Assembly: GCA_030684835.1 (NCBI GenBank)
Contig: JAUXWZ010000015.1
Location: forward strand, 62,001-126,000
DNA: 64,000 nucleotides
Reading direction: 5' to 3'
Origin: Beijerinckiaceae bacterium
Lineage (GTDB): Bacteria; Pseudomonadota; Alphaproteobacteria; Rhizobiales; Beijerinckiaceae
Shown in pieces: positions 9,265 to 18,083 of this stretch (its first letter is position 1; every line of letters starts with the position of its first letter). The position numbers and the translations under genes are program-made. Under the pieces are notes generated by a model. It was not told the origin of the DNA. It did no database searches and saw only the letters and a list, made by a program, of their open reading frames with translations.

Positions 9265-10824
9265 TTGGATACGTCGGCGGAAACCGGGAAATATCAAGTC
9301 GTGGTGATCGGCTTTGGACCGGTAGGAGCCATGGTCGCGAACCTGATGGGTCGGGCCGGCGTGCGCACGCTCGTCATTGACAAGACGCCCGACGTTTTCC
9401 CCAAGCCCCGCGCCATCGCGCTCGACCACGAAATCCTCCGCGCGTTCGACAACATCGGCGCGCTGGACAAGATTGAGCCCTATCTGGAGCCGTTCACCGC
9501 GTCGCAGCACTTTGGCGTCGATGGCAAACTCATTCGCCGCATCGACATGGCCCCCGCGCCTTACCCTTTGGGCTACGTGCCTTCGCAGGTCTTTCTCCAG
9601 CCCCCTGTCGAGATGGAGCTGCGCAATAATCTTGCGTGCTTTGCGTGCGTCGACGTTCGTCTTGGCCTCGACTTCGCTGGCTTCACGCAGGACGCGGAAA
9701 CAGTCAGCATCGAAACACGCAATGCGGATGGCGGAATCGAACGCTTCAAGGCCGCATACATGATCGGGTGCGACGGCGCATCGTCAGGTGTGCGGCGCAT
9801 GGCCGGTCTCGCACTTGACGATCTCGGCTTCGATGAGCCGTGGTTGGTTGTCGATGTTCTCGTCAACGAAAAAGGGCTCGCAAAACTGCCACGTACGTCC
9901 GCGCAATATTGCAATGCGACGCGGCCGACCACTTACGTCATTGGGCCGAAAAATTTGCGCCGTTGGGAAATCACCATCCTGCCGGGTGAAGATCCCAAGG
10001 AGCTGGAAAACGAAGAGAACGTTTGGCCGTTGCTCGCCCAGTGGTTGACGCGCGAGGATGGCGACATGTGGCGCGCGTCAAGCTATCGCTTTCACGCGCT
10101 TGTCGCCCAACGCTGGCGCAATGGACGCGTTTTCATCGCCGGTGATTCCGCCCATCAGCAACCGCCCTTTATTGGGCAGGGCATGTGTCAGGGAATTCGC
10201 GACGCAGTGAATGTGTCGTGGAAGCTGATAGACCGGATGAATGGCGTGGCGGGCGATCATGTGCTCGACAGCTACGAGCAGGAGCGCGCCGCTCACGTGC
10301 GCGAACTCACTGGGCGCATCAAGGCCATCGGGCAATACATTTCAGAACGCGATCTCGATCTTGCCCGTGCGCGCGATGCACGTTTGCGGGCGGAGGGGGG
10401 CGGCAGTGCGCAGACCGTCACGCGGCAGGAGATCGTTCCCCCGCTGCGGCAGGGGTTTTTGCACGCGGCGTCTGGCGAGGTGGCTGGCACGCTGTTTCCG
10501 CAGCCGTGGGTTGAAACGCAGGCTGGCCCGAAACGACTCGACAAGATTACGGGCTCGGGCTGGCGGCTGGTCTTGTTCGGCATCAGCGATTCCGCGGCGT
10601 TTGACCTGTCGCAGCGCGCGGCGCGGCTGGGCGTTGCCCCGGTGCGGTTCGGCGCCGGCGCCCTGCTCGAGCGCGATGGCGTTCTGCAAGCATGGTTTGA
10701 GCGCAATGGCGCTTGCGCGGCGTTGGTGCGGCCGGACCATTACACGTTCGGGATCGCGGCGGATGCTGTCGCCGCCGGAGATCTACTCGAGGCCTACACA
10801 ATAGCGCGCCAGCGCGCGGCATAA
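9265..10824 (+). CDS. FAD-dependent aromatic hydroxylase, MhpA / phenol hydroxylase-like
   Basis: 519 residues, group A flavoprotein monooxygenase. The FAD-binding GxGxxG is GFGPVG at residues 16-21, the CDGASSGVR segment is the DG motif, and GRVFIAGDSAHQQPPFIGQG is the GD motif that binds the FAD ribityl chain. A thioredoxin-like C-terminal domain follows, as in 3-(3-hydroxyphenyl)propionate hydroxylase (MhpA). Such enzymes use NAD(P)H and O2 to add an ortho hydroxyl to a phenolic acid. AAGGAG nine bases before TTG 9265 decides the start over an unsupported upstream ATG at 9229. The extradiol dioxygenase follows 12 bp later, so the pair would hydroxylate and then cleave the ring. Exact phenol unknown. 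Confidence 0.85.
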   Translation: MDTSAETGKYQVVVIGFGPVGAMVANLMGRAGVRTLVIDKTPDVFPKPRAIALDHEILRAFDNIGALDKIEPYLEPFTASQHFGVDGKLIRRIDMAPAPYPLGYVPSQVFLQPPVEMELRNNLACFACVDVRLGLDFAGFTQDAETVSIETRNADGGIERFKAAYMIGCDGASSGVRRMAGLALDDLGFDEPWLVVDVLVNEKGLAKLPRTSAQYCNATRPTTYVIGPKNLRRWEITILPGEDPKELENEENVWPLLAQWLTREDGDMWRASSYRFHALVAQRWRNGRVFIAGDSAHQQPPFIGQGMCQGIRDAVNVSWKLIDRMNGVAGDHVLDSYEQERAAHVRELTGRIKAIGQYISERDLDLARARDARLRAEGGGSAQTVTRQEIVPPLRQGFLHAASGEVAGTLFPQPWVETQAGPKRLDKITGSGWRLVLFGISDSAAFDLSQRAARLGVAPVRFGAGALLERDGVLQAWFERNGACAALVRPDHYTFGIAADAVAAGDLLEAYTIARQRAA

Positions 10825-10836
10825 GGAAAGCATCCG

Positions 10837-11739
10837 ATGAGCGGACAAAGACTGGCTATAACCGGCGTGCGAAAAATCGAGATGGAGCACGCCGACCCTG
10901 CGCGCGCCGCTAAATTTTATACCGACGTGTGGAACCTGAACGAAGTCGCCCGCGAAGATGGCTCTGTCTATCTGCGTGGCGCGTGCGCGGCTCATCACAT
11001 CCTCGCCATTCATCCCAGCAACGGCCCTGCACGCGTGCGTGAAATCGCGCTGAGCGCGCGTGACAAGGACGCTGTGGATGGCCTCCATGCGCGCGCCAAG
11101 GCTGGGGGCTTCGCCGTTGATGCGCCAGCGCCAAGGCACACACTGGATGGCGGCTACGGCTTTTCCCTGCGTGATCCTGGCGGGCGGCGCTTCTCTATTT
11201 TGTGCAATGCGCGCGATCATGCCGATGATGCGCAGGTTCGCGACCGGCCGTACAAGGTTGGCCACGTCAACATCAACACGGCGCTGATTGACGAGATGAT
11301 CTCATTCTACACCGAAGTCTTCGGCATGCGCCTTGTCGATCAAGCGGGCACGCAATATTTCTTCAATGCCGACTCGCCAGATCATTGCACGCTTGTGTTG
11401 TGCAAGTACGGCATGGAAACTCTGAACCACATCGCCTACGAAATGTGCGATCTGGACTCCGTGCTGCGCGGCGCGGGGCGCATGCATGACGCGGGCTATC
11501 CCATTGAATGGGGTCCCGGTCGCCACGGTCCCGGCGACAACGCGTTCTGCTATTTTGCGGGCCCCGAAGAGTGCCCGCTCGAATATACGGCTGAAGTTCT
11601 GCAAATCGACGAGACCTATGAGTTCCACGGGCCCGACCACTGGAAGTGGCCGCCCGGTCGTCTCGATCAATGGGGCGTCACGCCGCCGCACACATCGCGC
11701 TGGAAACGCGTGCAGACGCTTTACGGTTTCGCTAAGTAA
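10837..11739 (+). CDS. Extradiol (catechol 2,3-type) ring-cleavage dioxygenase, two VOC domains
   Basis: 300 residues with an N-terminal structural VOC domain and a C-terminal catalytic VOC domain. The iron triad of type I extradiol dioxygenases is visible: His143 (VGHVNI), His198 (LNHIAYE) and Glu249 (PLEYTAEV), with the conserved GPGRHGPGDNAFCYF in front of Glu249. It should cleave a catechol next to the hydroxyls to a yellow muconic semialdehyde-type product. AAGGA eight bases before ATG 10837 supports the start. It is the second gene of the 9265-12865 operon, directly after the hydroxylase that would make its catechol. No downstream hydrolase or dehydrogenase for the meta pathway is adjacent. 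Confidence 0.87.
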   Translation: MSGQRLAITGVRKIEMEHADPARAAKFYTDVWNLNEVAREDGSVYLRGACAAHHILAIHPSNGPARVREIALSARDKDAVDGLHARAKAGGFAVDAPAPRHTLDGGYGFSLRDPGGRRFSILCNARDHADDAQVRDRPYKVGHVNINTALIDEMISFYTEVFGMRLVDQAGTQYFFNADSPDHCTLVLCKYGMETLNHIAYEMCDLDSVLRGAGRMHDAGYPIEWGPGRHGPGDNAFCYFAGPEECPLEYTAEVLQIDETYEFHGPDHWKWPPGRLDQWGVTPPHTSRWKRVQTLYGFAK

Positions 11740-11839
11740 CGCGCCATCATCCGGCGGTCGCGTTTGCGTCCGCCGGGTAAAGAATGTCATAATTGACGTC
11801 ACGCAGCCGGAACGAGCTGCGGGCCCCGGAGGAACGAAA

Positions 11840-12865
11840 ATGGCGCGCCTGCGCACCCTTGCTTTGACATGTACTGGCATTATTGCGGCGACAGCAGCGT
11901 CGTCTGCCGTCAACGCCCAGAGCCTTGCGGATTTCTATCGTGGCAAAACTGTCCGCGTGATCGTGGGCTTCAGCAGCGGCGGCGGATATGATCAGTATGC
12001 GCGCCTGCTCGTGCGTCACATGGGTCGCCATACGCCCGGAAATCCGACCTATATCGTCCAGAACATGCCCGGCGCCGCGAGCCTCAAGTCCGTGGTTTAT
12101 CTGGATCAGGGCGCGTCGACCGACGGCACGACCATCGCCACGTTCAATCCAGGCCTTCTGTCCCAATCACTGACGATCCCTGAAAAGGTGAACGTCGACT
12201 TCCGCCGTTACGCGTGGATTGGGAATATCAGTGAGGATTTTCGCGTCTGCTTTACGTGGCACGCAAAGAACATGAAGACGTTCGATCAGGTGAAGGCGGC
12301 CAAACAAATCATCTTTGGCACCACGGGCGTCGGCACGTCCGCCTATATCGAAGGCCGCATGCTGGATGAAATCTTCGGCGTGAGCCTGCGGCAGGTGCAG
12401 GGCTACCCGGGGTCTGCCGACAAGCGCATCGCCATCGAGCGTGGCGAACTTGACGGCGATTGCGGATCCTGGACGAGCCTGCCCGACGACTGGCTGCGCG
12501 ACAAGAAGATCAATCTTTTCGTGCGCTTCTCGAAAAATCTCACGCACGACATGCCAAAGGACCTCCTGTACGCAGGTTCGCTCCTCACCGATCCCGAGAC
12601 GAAGGCCACCTATGATCTGCTGATGTCCGGCGCGGAAGTCGGCCGTCCGTACATGGGCCCTTCGGCGCTTCCCGCAGACAGGCTTGCGGGTTTGCGCACC
12701 GCGTTCAACGCGACGATGAAGGACGCGGAATTCCTCTCCGACGCCAAGAAGCAGAGGCTCGAAGTCAATCCGCAAACGGGCGAGGAAGTCGCCGAAACCA
12801 TAGCGCAAATCTACAAGACGGCACCGGCGGCCATCAAGCGCGCACGCGTCATTTCCGGCGAGTAA
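11840..12865 (+). CDS. Bug/TctC-family periplasmic solute-binding protein
   Basis: 341 residues with a signal peptide (VNA-QS) and the motifs 'FYRGKTVRVIVGFSSGGGYD', 'IVQNMPGAASL', 'GYPGSADKRIAIERGELDG' and 'LPADRLAGLRTAF'. GGAGG seven bases before ATG 11840 fixes the start; longer readings from 11486 would overlap the dioxygenase gene. It is the last gene of the hydroxylase-dioxygenase operon, followed by a strong terminator. It is closer to the copy at 2683-3702 than to the others: both carry DFRVCF-W, FN-GLL and SLPD-W. The pair flanks the 3.8-11.7 kb enzyme block. Ligand unknown; a phenolic acid or its precursor is a reasonable guess. Confidence 0.9.
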   Translation: MARLRTLALTCTGIIAATAASSAVNAQSLADFYRGKTVRVIVGFSSGGGYDQYARLLVRHMGRHTPGNPTYIVQNMPGAASLKSVVYLDQGASTDGTTIATFNPGLLSQSLTIPEKVNVDFRRYAWIGNISEDFRVCFTWHAKNMKTFDQVKAAKQIIFGTTGVGTSAYIEGRMLDEIFGVSLRQVQGYPGSADKRIAIERGELDGDCGSWTSLPDDWLRDKKINLFVRFSKNLTHDMPKDLLYAGSLLTDPETKATYDLLMSGAEVGRPYMGPSALPADRLAGLRTAFNATMKDAEFLSDAKKQRLEVNPQTGEEVAETIAQIYKTAPAAIKRARVISGE

Positions 12866-12880
12866 AAGCTCTTGGAGAGC

Positions 12881-12911
12881 AATGCGGGGCGTCGTAGCGC
12901 CCCGCATTTTT
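12881..12911 (+). terminator. Rho-independent terminator after the Bug gene at 11840
   Basis: A perfect 10-bp stem, ATGCGGGGCG (12882-12891) with CGCCCCGCAT (12898-12907), has a 6-base loop and runs into TTTTT at 12907-12911. It lies 16 bp after the Bug stop codon and just before the 3' end of the convergent bicupin gene. Confidence 0.9.
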
Positions 12912-12926
12912 ATCTTCGTGGAATAG

Positions 12927-14129
12927 TCAGATCGCCGGGCCCTTCAACACCGGCGTCGAGATGACGCCGGTGAGCTGATCGGCAGGAAGTTTTGCGATCA
13001 TCTCTTCATCGAAGAGATCGCCCATCAGCGAAGGATTGCCGGACTTCTTCAATGCATCGAGGAATTTGCGATGGATGCGGTGATCCTGATCCTCGTATTC
13101 GATCTGCCGACCGCCCTCTTTGACGGAGGTTGAGCCGCCGCCCTCGTTGCTCACGCGGCGCAGGGAGATAAACGGATAGCGCGCGCTGCCGATGGAGCAG
13201 GCGAGATAGCGCGCCGGAATATCGCACGTGTTGAAGTGCTGGTGGAACATCCAGAATGGCGGCGTGTACATAAAGCCGTGCCGCCACGGCAATTCCACGA
13301 ACTCCGAGTCGCCATCATACCAAAGCAGCGAATAACCCTCGCCGCCCACGGCGTGAACGTGCGTGCCGGCCGCGTGGCGATGCGCCTTCTTGTAGCGGCC
13401 CACGGGAATTTCGGATGTATGCGCGTGCATCGTACCGTCGGCGAGCTGGAAGAACACATTGCGCGATCCCTTGCCGCGCGTGTTGAGATCATAGAGCTTG
13501 AAGCTGGTCAGGTCGGGCACGAAGTTGGTTTCCCAGACGTTGATCTGGCCGGCGTTCTTCTTGCGCTCGAAGGTGTTGTGGTCGCCTTCGCCGTTGAAGT
13601 GTTGCTCCTTGCCAATCCGCTCGGGAAACTTGAACGGGTTGTTAAAGATGAACTCTTCGTTGTGATAATGGTTTATCGCGAGCGGCAGATCATTCGTGCA
13701 TGACAGGCGCGCAAATTCGCGGCCTGATGAATTGAATATCTGGTATTCGCAATTGAGCGGAATCGCGAACAGGGACTTGGGCCCCCATTCGAATGTGTTC
13801 TTCTCGCCGCTGGGCAGCGTGACGGTTGTCGAGCCATAACCGGCCAGGGCGTAGAAAAACGCTTCGTGCAGATGCTTGATCGGCTTCGTCTTCTTGCCGG
13901 GCTCAACCTCTAGGACGAAATTGGCGCAGAAATCGCCGCGCCCGTGGGTGTGCGCAAAGCAGCCGCGCGCGTCGTAATGGCCCCATTTCTCGGTTTTGAG
14001 CGCGAGAAGGTCATGGCCGAAATCCAGGTGGATCGGAATGTTCTGATTTTGCGCCCAGTCCAGATAGGGGTCGAGGAAAACGCGGGCGCCTTCCGAACTG
14101 GTGACGTCGTCTTTCTGTTTGTCGTTCAT
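12927..14129 (-). CDS. Bicupin protein, putative aromatic-acid dioxygenase or isomerase-like
   Basis: 400 residues with two cupin domains. The first has IKHLHEAFFYALAG (His86, His88, Glu89); the second has KAHRHAAGTHVHAVGGEG (His250, His252, His257, His259). Duplicated cupins with paired histidines occur in gentisate and hydroxynaphthoate dioxygenases and in sugar isomerases, but I do not recognise a defined family here. There is no signal peptide. The start at 14129 follows GAGAGGGA. It is the last of four same-strand genes, VOC-SDR-MFS-bicupin, with gaps of 17-84 bp. A metal-dependent catabolic step is likely; the reaction is not known. Confidence 0.75.
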   Translation of the reverse strand: MNDKQKDDVTSSEGARVFLDPYLDWAQNQNIPIHLDFGHDLLALKTEKWGHYDARGCFAHTHGRGDFCANFVLEVEPGKKTKPIKHLHEAFFYALAGYGSTTVTLPSGEKNTFEWGPKSLFAIPLNCEYQIFNSSGREFARLSCTNDLPLAINHYHNEEFIFNNPFKFPERIGKEQHFNGEGDHNTFERKKNAGQINVWETNFVPDLTSFKLYDLNTRGKGSRNVFFQLADGTMHAHTSEIPVGRYKKAHRHAAGTHVHAVGGEGYSLLWYDGDSEFVELPWRHGFMYTPPFWMFHQHFNTCDIPARYLACSIGSARYPFISLRRVSNEGGGSTSVKEGGRQIEYEDQDHRIHRKFLDALKKSGNPSLMGDLFDEEMIAKLPADQLTGVISTPVLKGPAI

Positions 14130-14213
14130 GGGCGTTCCCTCTCAGCGATTTTCAAGTCTGCGAATTGCCGGCTGGCGACCGGACGCAATCAATAAAGGTT
14201 GCGTGACGCGGCC

Positions 14214-15476
14214 TCAAGCCCTGTCCCGGCCGCCAGAGCCGGACTCGTTCAGCATCATGGACATGGCCTGGCGTTGCGGGCGGGCCCAAAACCAGGCGAC
14301 AAGCATCATTGCAGCGCCTGCGCCTATGGCGACGTTCAGCCCGATATGCGTCGCGATCCAGCCCTGTATCACAGCGCCGACGGCAGGCAGGCCATAGGCG
14401 AATATGATGAACAGGCTGCTGACGCGCGCGCGGAACTCCTGTTCGACGCTGTTCTGGACAAGGCTTTGCGCCGCCACGTTTCCGATCAGCATGAAGAAGC
14501 CCATCACGCACAAAACTGCGGCGCCCGCATAGATATTTGTGAACTGCATGGCGGCCGCAAGCGCGATGCCAGTCGCGCTCGTGGAGAGGACCAGCAGCGA
14601 TGTGAGGCCCTTCGTGTCGCCCCGTCGCGCCAGCCACAGGCTCGCCGTCACCGCGCCGACGCCGATGGCGGCAAGCAGCAGGGCGAGGCCGGTGGGGCCG
14701 CCGGAAAAGAGCTGGGCGGACACCGCGGGCATGAGGTCGACCACGGGGCGGATGAAAAAGCTCGTCGCCGCAAGAAGCACCATGACAAATCTGATGCCCT
14801 TGTGACTCCAAGCGTAGCCGACGCCGGCCTTGATGTCGCGCAAGAGACCCTTCGAAGAACGCTTGGTCGAGGACGTGTCGTCAATGTGAATGGTGCGAAG
14901 CAGGAAAAAGAAGAAAGCGTATATAAGCGCGCACAAGGCCAGCACGGGGCCGCTGCCAAACCACAAGATGAGCCCTCCGGCGATGCCCGGCCCAACGATC
15001 CGCGAGGCGTTAAACGAGGCCGAGCCGAGCGCAATTGCCGAAGCCAGATCGCGCTTGGGGACGAGCGCGTTGACAATCGACATGCGCGCGGGCTGGCCAA
15101 GCGATTCAGACGCGCCCAGGAACATGGTGATAACCAGAAGGATCTCGATTGTAATCAGTTTCAGGATCACAAGCGTTGCAAGCAGGGCTGTGAACATGGC
15201 CGCGCAAATCTGGCTGATCCTGATGATGCGCATGAAGCCGAAGCGATCCGCAAAGGCGCCAGCCAAGATCGTGAGCACAACGGTGGGCAATAAATCGGCA
15301 AAGGCGATGACGCCAAGCCACGCGCTTGAATGTGTCAGCTCCCACGCAAGCCAGCCGACGGAGGTGCGATACATCCAACGGCCTATCGAGGCGATGGAAT
15401 GGCCGGTCCAGTACCTTAGGTACAAGGGTGAATCGAGCGCGCGGCGGGCGCCGCCGAAGACTTTTGTGCCAATCAA
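14214..15476 (-). CDS. MFS transporter, DHA3/EntS-like
   Basis: 420 residues, 12 predicted helices, with the DHA3-type start 'LYLRYWTGHSIASIGRWMYR' and the loop motif 'GAFADRFGFMRIIRISQ'. This branch mostly exports drugs or siderophores, although members in catabolic operons may move aromatic acids. The start is TTG 15476, eight bases after GAGAGG; no ATG with a ribosome site lies nearby. It sits 84 bp upstream of the bicupin gene and 74 bp downstream of the SDR gene on the same strand, so it is probably co-transcribed. A long antisense frame across this gene is a codon-bias artefact. Confidence 0.82.
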   Translation of the reverse strand: MIGTKVFGGARRALDSPLYLRYWTGHSIASIGRWMYRTSVGWLAWELTHSSAWLGVIAFADLLPTVVLTILAGAFADRFGFMRIIRISQICAAMFTALLATLVILKLITIEILLVITMFLGASESLGQPARMSIVNALVPKRDLASAIALGSASFNASRIVGPGIAGGLILWFGSGPVLALCALIYAFFFFLLRTIHIDDTSSTKRSSKGLLRDIKAGVGYAWSHKGIRFVMVLLAATSFFIRPVVDLMPAVSAQLFSGGPTGLALLLAAIGVGAVTASLWLARRGDTKGLTSLLVLSTSATGIALAAAMQFTNIYAGAAVLCVMGFFMLIGNVAAQSLVQNSVEQEFRARVSSLFIIFAYGLPAVGAVIQGWIATHIGLNVAIGAGAAMMLVAWFWARPQRQAMSMMLNESGSGGRDRA

Positions 15477-15550
15477 TTAAATTGCCTCTCACACGCTCGC
15501 GCAAGGCGGCGCGCGCAGATGTGAAGCAAGATTATTGCCTGAATTGCAAT

Positions 15551-16414
15551 TCAGCAATCGCTACGTGCAACCAGGGGCGTCACACTGACGAGGACGCCCA
15601 CGTTTACATTATGGCCGGGGCGTCGGGCGCCGCACTGGCGCGCGTTTGCGATGCGCTGGGCAAGGGGCGAGCTCTCGTCCCACAGGTTGCACGCGAAGCG
15701 CTCGCCCGAGTGTCCGTTGGATAGATCAGAGACAAGCCACAAGAGGGCGTCGTTCATCACGTCGGGCGCCAGAAAGGTCTTGCCCTGCGTCTGCTGCCCG
15801 GTCACGTCGGCGATTGTGTCGACGGCTCCGCCGGGGAGCAATACATTCACGGTCACCCCCGTTCCGGCGAGATCCTGCGCGAAGATGCGCGACGCGGCTT
15901 CCACAAAAGCCTTTGAGGGACCATAGGGCGCAAGGTTCTTCCGCACCATGGTCCGGTCGCCGGTTGAAATATTCACGATGCGGCCAAACCCGCGCTCGAT
16001 CATGGCCGGCGCAAGTTCTTTTGTCAGAAAGAAAATCCCATCGGTGTTGCTGTGCGCCATGCGCAGCCAGTAATCGGCGTCGAGTTTCCAGAACGGCGCG
16101 CCGGGCCCAACATTGGGCACGCCGGCGTTGTTGATGAGCGCGTCGACGCGCCCCAGGCCCTCGATCAACTCTCGCGCCATGCGCGCGCAGTCGTCTGGAT
16201 TTCGCAGGTCGCCGAGCGCAACAAGTGGCTGTTCTCCTTTTCGCGCTGCGGCTTGCGCGAGCGTCTCGCGAAGCGGCGCACTGTCTCCAGTGGCGACGAT
16301 TCCCGTTCGCGCGCCCGCTTCCATAAGAGCCAGCGTCATGGCGCGACCAAGACCGCGGCTGCCGCCGGTTACGATTACGCAGCGGCCCTCAAGTGAGGGA
16401 TGCGAAAAGCTCAT
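15551..16414 (-). CDS. Short-chain dehydrogenase/reductase
   Basis: 287 residues, classical SDR. Nucleotide binding is TGGSRGLG (residues 16-23), followed by NNAG (95-98), Ser150 and the YGPSK active site (Tyr164, Lys168). It probably oxidises or reduces a hydroxyl/ketone using NAD(P). It carries about 25 extra residues after the usual end (GARRPGHNVNVG onward), which have no recognised function. It lies 17 bp after the VOC gene, in the VOC-SDR-MFS-bicupin unit. Substrate unknown. Confidence 0.85.
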   Translation of the reverse strand: MSFSHPSLEGRCVIVTGGSRGLGRAMTLALMEAGARTGIVATGDSAPLRETLAQAAARKGEQPLVALGDLRNPDDCARMARELIEGLGRVDALINNAGVPNVGPGAPFWKLDADYWLRMAHSNTDGIFFLTKELAPAMIERGFGRIVNISTGDRTMVRKNLAPYGPSKAFVEAASRIFAQDLAGTGVTVNVLLPGGAVDTIADVTGQQTQGKTFLAPDVMNDALLWLVSDLSNGHSGERFACNLWDESSPLAQRIANARQCGARRPGHNVNVGVLVSVTPLVARSDC

Positions 16415-16431
16415 TGCCTAGACATCCTTGA

Positions 16432-16857
16432 TTATTTGTAGAGGTAGATGATCTCGATGCAATTGCCATCCGCATCATGAAAATAGACGTGTCGGCCGGG
16501 GAATGTGCGATGGCCTTCGTCTGAATACTTCACGATCTCGATGCCGCGCGCTCTGAGAATGGCCATTGCCCGGTCAAATTCATGCTCCTCAACCATGAAA
16601 GCATGATGGTGCGCGTCTTCGCCCGCATTATTTGGGTTAACGTGATGGGGGATCTTGGCTAGCACGAAGAAGAAGCCGCCGCATTCCATGAAGGAATAGC
16701 GCTCGTTGGAGCGAATAATCTTGCAGCCCAGAACATCTGAATAGAATTTCGCCGCCGCGATGTGGTCGCGAACGCCAATGGTGAAGTGCAATATGCCTGT
16801 TGTGCGTATGGTGTCCGAGGATGATACCTCTGGATATGCGACTGCTGCTTGCGACAT
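16432..16857 (-). CDS. Single-domain VOC metalloenzyme
   Basis: 141 residues, one glyoxalase/VOC domain built of two beta-alpha-beta-beta-beta units. Candidate metal ligands are His24 (ILHFTIG), a His of the HHH run at 83-85 and Glu135 (GNCIEIIYL). The phrase 'FHDADGNCIEI' is typical of glyoxalase and fosfomycin-resistance-like proteins. Single-domain members act as dimers; the reaction may be isomerisation, epimerisation, dioxygenation or glutathione-dependent. GGGAGGG just upstream supports ATG 16857. First gene of the VOC-SDR-MFS-bicupin unit, divergent from the Bug gene at 17016 across 158 bp. Confidence 0.8.
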   Translation of the reverse strand: MSQAAVAYPEVSSSDTIRTTGILHFTIGVRDHIAAAKFYSDVLGCKIIRSNERYSFMECGGFFFVLAKIPHHVNPNNAGEDAHHHAFMVEEHEFDRAMAILRARGIEIVKYSDEGHRTFPGRHVYFHDADGNCIEIIYLYK

Positions 16858-17015
16858 GCATCCCTCCCCGACTGCGAGCGGCCAGAGCTCTTGTCTGGTT
16901 GCTAAGACAAAATTGTTTCATTGTGGCGCGCCAATTGCAAGTGCGTCGCGCAATCAAATTGACAGCGGTCGCCACTATCTAGTGTTGGCGCAACAGCATT
17001 GAGGGAGAGCCTGGA

Positions 17016-18044
17016 ATGACGCATTATCATGCACGCAGCCTGCTTGCCGCTTTTCTCACCTTGTTCAGTATTCAGAACGCTGTCGCACAAGACGAAACGT
17101 CCAAGTTTTATGCAGGACGCAATGTGACGTTCATCGTAGGCTCCACCACAGGCGGCGGGTATGATTTTAACGCGCGGGCGGTCGCCCGCCATATGGGTAA
17201 GTATATCCCGGGCGCACCGGCTATGGTGGTGCAGAACATGCCGGGGGCGGGGTCCATCGTCGCCACGAATTATGTTTACAACGTCGCGCCCCAAGATGGC
17301 AGCGTCATCGGAGTGGTGCAGCGCCCCATTCCGTTTGAGCCCTTCTTCGATGAAAAAGGAGTTCGATTCGATGTTCGCAAAATTAATTGGCTTGGCAGCA
17401 CCACGAGCGAAGTTGGCGTTGTCGTCGCGTGGCATACTGCACCGCAGCGCTCTTTCAAGGATGTGCTTGAAAGCGAGATGATTGTTGGCGGCAACGGTCC
17501 CGCCACAGACACCGAGTTATTCGCGCGGGCGCTCAATCGAGAACTGGGCGCAAAATTCCGTATCGTCGCCGGATACCCCGGAGAGTCGCAGATCATCCTT
17601 GCAATGGAGCGTGGCGAAGTGCAGGGCGTTGCTAACTGGTCATGGAACAACATTCCGGCAAAACATCCCGATTGGATTAGGGACGGCAAAATCCGGCTCC
17701 TGCTTCAGCTGGGTTTGCGCAAGCATCCCGCGCTACCTGATGTGCCGCTGGTTCTAGACCTCGCGAAGGATGCTGATCAACGCAAGCTGTTCGAGACGAT
17801 CATGCAGATGAAAGAGCTGGGGCGCCCCTATTTTGCCGCGCCAAACGTTCCCGCCGATCGTATTGAGACGCTGCGTGCGGCGTTTACGAAAACCATGGCG
17901 GATCCCGATTTCGTCAGCGAGATGAAAAAAGCAGGGATCAGCATTGAACCGGTGTCGGGTTTAGAAATGCAGAAACTGCTCTCACAGGCCTATTCTCTGC
18001 CGCCCGCGCTCATTGCCCGCACGCGCGCCGCCCTCGCAAATTGA
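17016..18044 (+). CDS. Bug/TctC-family periplasmic solute-binding protein
   Basis: 342 residues with a signal peptide ending VAQ and the motifs 'STTGGGYDFNARAVARHMGK', 'VVQNMPGAGSIVATNYVYN', 'GYPGESQIILAMERGEVQG' and 'VPADRIETLRAAF'. GGGAG upstream supports ATG 17016. It stands alone on its strand, divergent from the VOC-SDR-MFS-bicupin unit and convergent with selO, so it probably serves that divergent pathway. Its segment 'KDVLESEMIVGG' is a useful reference for the frameshift in the copy at 34220. Confidence 0.9.
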   Translation: MTHYHARSLLAAFLTLFSIQNAVAQDETSKFYAGRNVTFIVGSTTGGGYDFNARAVARHMGKYIPGAPAMVVQNMPGAGSIVATNYVYNVAPQDGSVIGVVQRPIPFEPFFDEKGVRFDVRKINWLGSTTSEVGVVVAWHTAPQRSFKDVLESEMIVGGNGPATDTELFARALNRELGAKFRIVAGYPGESQIILAMERGEVQGVANWSWNNIPAKHPDWIRDGKIRLLLQLGLRKHPALPDVPLVLDLAKDADQRKLFETIMQMKELGRPYFAAPNVPADRIETLRAAFTKTMADPDFVSEMKKAGISIEPVSGLEMQKLLSQAYSLPPALIARTRAALAN

Positions 18045-18083
18045 TCAGCTAGGGATAGCGAACGCGCGGGCCATGGATGAATT

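Noticed and set aside
11486-11839. Possible N-terminal extension of the Bug gene at 11840
   Set aside because: It would overlap the dioxygenase gene and place a signal peptide in the middle of a protein; GGAGG marks ATG 11840.
14199-15293. 364-codon open frame on the plus strand across the MFS gene
   Set aside because: It is antisense to a gene with clear transporter motifs; its product is low-complexity and charged, as expected from high-GC codon bias.
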